Source: Ricinus communis (lineage: Eukaryota; Streptophyta; Magnoliopsida; Malpighiales; Euphorbiaceae). From it: a stretch of 64,000 bases of DNA. The stretch covers positions 29,502,362 to 29,566,361 of the forward strand of contig NC_063257.1 of the NCBI RefSeq assembly GCF_019578655.1, given 5' to 3'. The position numbers and the translations under genes were made by a program. Position 1 is the first letter of the stretch, and every line of letters starts with the position of its first letter. Below are positions 58,070 through 64,000 of the stretch, piece by piece. Under the pieces are notes generated by a model. The model searched no databases. It was not told the DNA's origin and was given only the letters and a program-made list of their open reading frames with translations.

Positions 58070-58160
58070 TTCTGGTGGAATGAATTTTGAATTTCAGTTG
58101 CTTCAAATACAGGTACAATATAAATTGATAAAAAAATCAAAATTCGTGCAGCTTGAATAA
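58070..58160. other. Centre of the Harbinger palindrome
   Basis: Arm edges AAATTTAAATTTG (58058-58069) and AAATTTAAATTTT (58159-58171) flank about 90 bp. Part of that is itself inversely repeated (GAATTTTGAATTT against AAAATCAAAATTC), leaving a loop of about 40 bp. No TIR or target duplication is visible in the centre. Confidence 0.7.
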
Positions 58161-58399
58161 ATTTAAATTTTACAAAGTACTAAGAAATCAACAATAACTC
58201 AATACATTTATGTACCAATTAGCAAAAGGCAACTCTAAAGTATCCAAAACTCTAGAAATTTAAATCTTTCAAGCAATTGGGCAATCAAGTAGTTAATAAG
58301 TGGATGATTTAGTGTAATTTTTTATGCACTTGAAAGCTAGTAAATAATAGTATTAATCTATACTAATCTACGAAGTTAAATATCTCCATCAAAGCTAAT

Positions 58400-59450
58400 G
58401 AAAATCTACATTCCATATAATTTGAGAACCAAACTCATCAACCTAAGAATACTCATCAAACATAAACCTAGGTAGTGTCACTCTCACAAAGAAATTGGAT
58501 CCAATCCTACTTTTCATCATCAAGAAGTGACTTGAGCAAATAAAATTCCTCTCGATTACCTTTCATTAGCTTTCAAACTTCTGAAAAAATCTCTACTCGA
58601 TGAAGCCTAGGAATTTGTGAGACCATGGCATGAATTTCTTCTCTTGTAGGTTGTGGTCTTTCAAAACTCTTTTCACTTACCTAATATTGTTCAAATGAGT
58701 GGGTTATCTCTATTACTGCATCAGCTAAAGGATCTTACTTTAGCTCTTTTAGTTTTTTCAAAATTTTAAGGACGCGTTTTTGAAGTCTTTTACTCTTCCA
58801 ATTTAATATTAGACTGCACTTCGTTCCCTTCTTGATTCATTGCTTCAGCAGTATCTTCAAAGTTTTTTGCACCATCTCTAGTGGCTCTGTCACTCCCGCA
58901 TAATATGACAATATCATCCCAATTCTCTATTATTTTGTTGTCATAGCCAGGTGCTTCAAAAATGTCTGAAAAAAAATTAAAAGAATGAGGATCAATAAAA
59001 AATTATATAATTAATCAAAAATCTTACAACTACATTTGATAATTCATTTCACCTATAAAACTCCATAGTTCATCTTAACATATTCATTCCATTTCATAAT
59101 ATTATCTATTGTGATAACCATCATCTTTTTATCATCATCGCATTTAATTTGTCCTTGTTCGGATATTAGGGATCACTGAATAATGTCCTTTCAAGCCTTC
59201 ATTTTGTTCTTGAAATTACTAATCACCAACTTAAGACTCAATCTCGCATTCAAAGCATCTGTTATTGCTTGATAAGCTTGTGGCTTCCATTCTCCTTCAC
59301 TCTTATTACCTAATTTCACTTAATCATATAAAAAAGTAGCAAACAAAGCATTCATTTATTTCTTCCATGCAACATATGATCTTGGCCTTTCTTTTCCTTT
59401 GTCACTCATTCTGAATTGGAAATTAGATGCCGACGATTGACCTTGCATAT
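58400..59450 (-). pseudogene. Harbinger MYB/SANT-like ORF2, right arm
   Basis: Minus-strand counterpart of 56651-57803, with decayed ERPRSYVAWKK, LGNKSEGEWKPQAYQAITDA, and MMVITIDNIMKWNEYVK readings. Stops occur inside the MYB/SANT domain. Its 3' end faces the palindrome centre. Confidence 0.7.
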
Positions 59451-59729
59451 TACCTTCAATAGGTGCAAAGTGGGAAAGTGTTGCATAATTCTCCTTTTTA
59501 ACAAAGATGATTAGACTCGGACTTTTTTACCACTCATTTCTATACTATGTTATCATAAATAAAAACAATATTTTAAAAAATCATATTTATCAAATAATAA
59601 AAATAAAAATATTAAGCATGTTATAAAATCAACAAGTCACTTAAATAATGTAATACTAAATCAAATAAATGTAACAAATGCTTAAAAATAAAATCAACAA
59701 GTAAATTTATACAGCTAGTCTAGCTTGAT

Positions 59730-61307
59730 ACTCTTCAAGAATTTGGAGTGCTAAAGTATCTCTAAGTGTTGTCCATTCATGTGTTACTCGAATATTTTTA
59801 ATAACATCTTCATCTCTAGCTTCATTTTCAACTTTTAAGGAATCTACCAATTCTTAATCCACTTGTTTTAGTAAGTCATCTTCAGTCATCTTTTCTCTTA
59901 CAAAATTGTGAACAATGAAACAAGCGTTTATGATTCTAACTTGAGTCTTTTTATCAAGAAAGCTAAGAGTCCAAAAAATAGCCCACCATTTCTTTAACAA
60001 TCCAAAAGCTCTTTCAATAGTATTTATAGCTGAAGAATCTTGAAGATTAAATAGCTCTTTATAATTTGTTGGTGTGTTTCCTCTCCACAAATTAAGATGA
60101 TAACGCGTCTCTTGATAAGGAGCTAGGCAACCAAGACCATTTATGTACTTCGCATCCACAAGGTAATATTTTTCTATAATATTATTAAAAATTTTCAATT
60201 AATATTTTGATTAAAAAGCTTATATCCTAAGATAATTTTTTTAACCTAGTGAAAAATCTTACTTAGGTATTTTCAAACCATGACGTCTATGAAGAGCATC
60301 ACCAAGAATTTGAGAATCTGAAACAGATCCCTCCCAACTAGGTAAGACATAAGAAGAATTTATTTTTGGATCAAAAACTCTAAGAATGTTAGTACTTAAG
60401 TCATCTTTCTTATTTCGATACCTAGCTCGACCTTTAATTGGAGCAGTCATTTGAATGTGAAGAAACTTGATTCAATACTCACTCTTATTGAATTACCCAA
60501 GTACAAATACTTATATAGACTCTCCTTTACAAGATTCCTATTACAATACAAACTAGAAAAAAAAATATTCTTAAAAGATAGGAATATATATGGTAAGAGA
60601 TAAATACAAGAGATATATAATATTTAGGAGATAAATAATGAAACAAATCTTCTACAGAATGTGTGTATACCATCAAATTCCTAAGTGCATCCTAAAATAA
60701 TAGCATTTTAAGTTTTATACAGTAAATAAAAGAAATAATTAAAACACAGTTATGCATATATTTTATTACCTCAAACCATTTCCACTTGTTATTATCTTGA
60801 TGATTCATATTTGGGATGATCTCTTTGATATAATACTTGCCTATTTTCATCACAGATTTAAGCACCACATGAAATTTCCTACTAATTGTTTCTCTGGATC
60901 GTGCAAAACTTGTTTTTATCTACCTATACTTAATTCCATTAGCAAGCATATGTAGAAATAATGCTACAATTTCTTTAACTGTAATATTTCTTAAAGTCAT
61001 TAACCCTCCTCTAGATTGCAAAATGTCACATAAATTCTTAAATATTGTTGAGTTAAGACGTAATAACTCGATATTTGAGGTTTCATATTCTAATATTTGC
61101 ATCCAAATAGATCTACAATAAGCATGTTCATTCTTATCCCAAGAAATTTCTGTTAACCTATTCTTATGATGATATGACGAACCCACAACCATTGCGAGAT
61201 AACTTATCATAAATATAATAATTTCTAATTCTGCTTCTTCCTCAACTATTTTACTTTCCTCTCTTGCACGCATTCTCTAAATTTGAAAATCATGTAGGAT
61301 AGTAGCC
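59730..61307 (-). pseudogene. PIF/Harbinger transposase, right arm
   Basis: Minus-strand counterpart of 54974-56380. The start region is near 61307 with a stop soon after. The N-terminal frame at 60920-61273 (REESKIVEEEAELEIIIFMI, EIVALFLHMLANGIKYR) is open for 117 codons. The DDE domain is in two frames: KGRARYRNKKDDLSTN onward (60259-60450) and YYLVDAKYINGLGC with the second Asp and NTIERAFGLLKKWW with the Glu (59854-60198). The first-Asp motif is reached only across a 199-bp copia solo LTR (60458-60656), which splits the domain. The reading there is FDGIH for the usual LDGTH. Confidence 0.8.
60458..60656 (-). repeat. 199-bp copia-type solo LTR in the right-arm transposase
   Basis: The minus strand begins TGTAGAAGATTTG and ends GTTTCTTCA, with a TATATAAG box near 60515. 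Perfect target duplications GAATG lie at 60453-60457 and 60657-60661. No internal region. Confidence 0.85.
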
Positions 61308-61544
61308 ATATCCTACCTAAAGACTGAAGCACTCATATTCATTATTAGTCCAAGTAGAAATATAAATTTTAATAGACATAGAATCAAAGTAGTGCTAAGC
61401 ACATAGCTTCGGATGATTGTTTAATAATTATTAGTTCAAATTCAAATTCAATTTAATTTAAGCAGTTATTGTAAATTAATATCCAAATAAATTCAAGTTT
61501 GATAAATTTAGATCCACCTCGCTTCAATTTTCATTTAAGCAGAG

Positions 61545-62815
61545 CCAATATGACTCATCATTATTTCTTTGCAAGAAAACTACTGATATTGTTCTTCTTC
61601 TAGTTTATGTCAATGATATTGCTATTATTGGGATAAATTTTGCCTTTATTGCTTGTTTGCAACATCTTCAAGCCTCGTTTCATATGAAAGATCTCGGTTC
61701 TCACTTACTTTTTGGGTTTGGAAGTTCATTCTGATTCTTTTGATATTTTTTTGAATCGACATAAATACACACATGATTTGCTTAAATTAGTGGGTCTTCA
61801 AGATGCCTCTCTTGTGGATACTCCATTAGAAGTCAACACAAAGTATCATAGTGAGGAAGGTGATCCCATTTATGATCTTACTATCTATCGAACAATTGAT
61901 GGGTAGCTTGAACTATTTGACTATTGTGAGGTTGGATATTTCCTTTACTATCCAGCAAGTAAGTCAATTCATGCAACATCCCCGTTATTTACATTTAGTT
62001 GTTATTCATCGCATCATCCGATACCTTCGTGGGACATCTACACATGGATTATTCTTTCCAGCTGGTTTTCCTTTTCATCTTGTTGCCTGTAGTGACGCTG
62101 ATTGGGCTAGCTATTCGGATACTCGACAATCTATCACGGGCTGCTACATGTTTCTTAGCAATTCCTTGATTTCTTGGAAGAGTAAGAAGCAAGCTTGTGT
62201 TTCTAAATCTTCAACTGAATCTGAATATCGTGCTATGTCTGCTACTTGTTCAGAGACTGTTTGCCTTTGTGAACTTTTAACCAAGCTTTATTTCTCTCAA
62301 TCTAATCCTATTCCACTCTATGTTAATAATTACATTGCCATTCAAATTGTTGCAAATCTTGTATACCATGAGCGCACTAAGCATATTGAGGTTGATTATC
62401 ATTCTATTTGTGAAGCCTTGGACACTCGTATTATATCTCTTCCTCATATTTCCACTATTCTCCAAACAGTTGATGTATTTACCAAGGCTATGACACGACA
62501 GTATCATTAGTTTCTTTTCGACAAATTGATGCTTCTTGATCAACCAACTTCAATTTCAGGGGGGATGACAACATATATCAAGGCATAAATCATGTATTTC
62601 AGCTGTAAATATATTGTAATTAAGTAGTATAGATGTAACTTCTTTTTTTAGATAGCTCTAATTAGTCATACTTTATTGTTTAAATAGATCTAATTACTAG
62701 AAATTAGCCTAGATTTAGTTGATGTATGGGCTGAAAATCAACCCTGTAAATCTCTATAATTTCTATATAGTGATAGAAACTCTCATCATGAGAGACATTC
62801 AATCAAAACGATACA
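61545..62815 (+). mobile_element. 5'-truncated copia element inserted in the right arm
   Basis: The plus strand begins inside RT (LLLVYVNDIAIIG near 61605, where the YVDD box reads YVND), followed by FHMKDLGSHL. Frame-shifted RNase H follows (61851-62510: GLFFPAGFPF, SDADWASYSDTRQSITGC, SKSSTESEYRAMSATC). After the PPT (GGGGGG at 62559-62564) comes a 250-bp 3' LTR (62566-62815, TGACAACATA to ACGATACA). The 5' end is missing and no 5' LTR is present. A stop and frame change occurs near 61905. Confidence 0.78.
61851..62510 (+). pseudogene. Copia RNase H and pol C-terminus
   Basis: 219 codons open, with the copia RNase H signature ACSDADWASYSDTRQSITGC, ISWKSKKQ.C..SSTESEYRA, NNYIAIQIVANLVYHERTKH and the typical end DVFTKAMTR. 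The catalytic Asp, Glu and Asp (SDADW, ESEY) are present. In intact elements the NNYIAI motif reads DNxAAI, so one Asp is changed to Asn. It is fused out of frame with the RT upstream. Confidence 0.82.
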
Positions 62816-63111
62816 TATTTGATTGATTGAATTTCTTTTAAATTGAAATACTAATAAAAAGGATAAAGTGGTCTGGCGGCATCATGAACTTCCTTGAAAA
62901 AGAGGAGAATTTTTCTTAGAAGGAAGAAGAATGAAACTTAAATTTGAAATAGTATGGGCTAAGAAGTTATTTGAAATTCTAAACTGTTGAGCTTTTAAAA
63001 TTATGGAGTATTTGATTGAAATCTAAATCCATACCATAAATATATATCTAAATAAAGAATTTGATCCAAATTCAAATCCATATCTCAAATCCATAGTATC
63101 CAAACATTGCA
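62816..63111. repeat. Right terminal inverted repeat of the Harbinger element
   Basis: Reverse complement of 52882-53168 with about 15% difference. Matching blocks include GCCGCCATACCACTTT, CTTCTTAGCCCATA and AATTTGAATTTGGAT. The end TGCAATGTTTGGATAC sits at 63111 beside TAA. Confidence 0.78.
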
Positions 63112-63114
63112 TAA

Positions 63115-63700
63115 TTAAATTTAGTGATGGGATATTAATCCATCAATAATTAGAGACAAAGATGTCGATTGCTAGTTTTAGTTCCTTTCAAGCACTAAAT
63201 ATTAGCAACAGAATAGTTGTATATCACTAATATCCTTCATTCAACTAAATTCAGCATCATAAATTGACACCATATTTTATGGTAGAATAATATCAAATAA
63301 AGAGTATTTTTATTATTAATTATTCAACTAAGAGTTAGGAAAGGAAAATATACTACAATTTGAAAAAATAAATAAAAGAGAAAAAAAAATTATTTTGGAC
63401 GAAAGAAGTATTTTAATTAAATATTAAAGCTATGAAAGTTACAAAGTGCTTTAAATGATTTTGTTTATGATAAAGAATACCTTCATATGTCAATGAATAG
63501 AATTTCGTTGGATTCTTTAAACAATTATGACAAATGTTATCAAGTTGTTGAACCTTCCTTTGCCATAGTATGTGTTTAATTGTTTTAGATGATGATGAGA
63601 CATAATTAATTAAGAAAGTTAGAAACCTTTGCAAGTAACAAGGACTATAATAATTTGACAATGAAATCATATCTCTTGACAATAAAATTTCATATAGTAA
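63115..63700. other. AT-rich flank with MITE-like ends
   Basis: Holds TTAG(C/T)-type subterminal units near 63120-63230 (partner of 52720-52870). A Stowaway-like end TTATTTTGGACGAAAGAAGTA lies at 63390-63410. A minus-strand frame (63413-63730, 105 codons) has no recognised domain and is not called. Confidence 0.4.
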
Positions 63701-63701
63701 A

Positions 63702-64000
63702 CTACTTTCTCCGTTCATACTAATTGACATTTTTAGTACTTTTTTAGATTAAAAAAATATTTAATTGGCTTAATTATAAGAAAAACTAGCTAATTGGGAC
63801 TAAATATCCTTTTATAGATATTTTCAAAATATATATAAATATTCTCAAAATTTATTCCATCCTTCTATAGAATTATAGAATTTTGAAAAACCAATTATAA
63901 TAAGGTTAACACAAAGATAATATAAAAAAGAAAAAATTAATATTTTATTGGATATATATAAAAATGACGAATAATTAGACTTTTTTAAATTTGAAAAAAT
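63702..64000. mobile_element. Left end of a Stowaway-like MITE, cut by window end
   Basis: TACTTTCTCCGTTCATACTA resembles the CTCCCTCCGTCCCATA-type TIR of plant Stowaway/mariner MITEs next to a TA. The rest is AT-rich and the right end is outside the window. Confidence 0.4.

Larger units (their letters stand above)
52882..63111. mobile_element. PIF/Harbinger element organised as a giant inverted duplication
   Basis: 10.2-kb unit with ends TGCTATATTTTTACTAAGG (left) and, reversed, TGCAATGTTTGGATACTATGG (right). The TIRs extend about 280 bp (52882-53168, 62816-63111). TAA target duplications lie at 52879-52881 and 63112-63114, as expected of PIF/Harbinger. Each arm encodes a PIF-type DDE transposase and a MYB/SANT-like ORF2, transcribed toward the centre. 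The arms meet at about 58070-58160. Left 57820-58069 matches the reverse of 58160-58400, so the 3' ends of two element copies are fused and the 3' TIR is absent. The arms are diverged (roughly 15% at DNA level by eye). The left arm has about 1.6 kb (53170-54750) not in the right arm. The right arm has a copia fragment (61545-62815) and a copia solo LTR (60458-60656). Confidence 0.8.

Noticed and set aside
63413..63730. 105-codon minus-strand frame near the window end.
   Set aside because: It has no recognised domain and overlaps a MITE-like end. Composition is that of AT-rich non-coding DNA.
1..64000. tRNA, rRNA, CRISPR or bacterial operon features.
   Set aside because: None was seen. The content is plant transposons and viral remnants throughout, and tRNA-like matches are limited to retrotransposon primer binding sites.

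Overview
The window is a stretch of plant (eudicot-type) repeat-rich DNA. It holds nested LTR retrotransposons, DNA transposons, MITEs and a rearranged endogenous pararetrovirus, and no host gene could be supported. The AT-rich composition, the Ty3/gypsy lineages (Tat/Ogre-like, and a TGTCACGACC...TATTACA solo LTR of the Tekay/Del kind), a PIF/Harbinger transposon and a caulimovirid insertion all fit a dicot. The species cannot be read from sequence alone. Nearly every coding region is broken by stops or frameshifts, so this is heterochromatin-like DNA rather than a set of active genes.

Layout. (1) 1-26878 is a minus-strand tandem of two Tat/Ogre-like Ty3/gypsy elements that share a central LTR: partial LTR (1-542), internal A (543-8693), shared LTR (8694-10856), internal C (10857-25264), LTR (25265-26878). 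Each internal region has gag/PR (only C), RT, RNase H, archaeal-type RNase H and integrase on the minus strand. Between pol and the 3' LTR each also carries intron-containing plus-strand (antisense) genes, one with a plant mobile domain and a second of possible DUF7745-like type. A solo LTR (12334-14344) interrupts one of them. (2) 26879-28975 is the 5' part of a minus-strand copia element into which the gypsy tandem inserted. (3) 28976-32080 is AT-rich DNA with a hAT-type MITE (29750-30390) and a fold-back Mutator-type MITE (31049-31580). (4) About 32080-43873 is a second Tat-like LTR split by a rearranged endogenous pararetrovirus (34193-43335). The virus has a plus-strand copy with coat, protease, RT, RNase H, ORF2-like and promoter/leader regions, a small inverted piece, and a 2-kb inverted duplicate that is almost identical to the plus copy where compared. 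(5) 43874-47196 is a Tekay-type solo LTR with perfect TAAAA target duplications. (6) 47197-52500 holds a MITE half-copy, a probable Athila/Tat-type LTR and a decayed gypsy protease. (7) 52882-63111 is a 10.2-kb PIF/Harbinger element flanked by TAA and organised as a giant inverted duplication, with transposase and MYB-like genes in each arm converging on a short centre. Its right arm carries a copia solo LTR and a truncated copia element. (8) 63112-64000 is AT-rich with Stowaway-like MITE ends.

The points of most interest are two independent long inverted duplications whose read-through transcripts would be hairpins (the Harbinger palindrome, and the viral inverted repeat downstream of a retained viral-type promoter). 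A family of short dyad-symmetric motifs (AGCCGATCGGCT type) also recurs in the gypsy LTRs and beside the promoters of both antisense genes.
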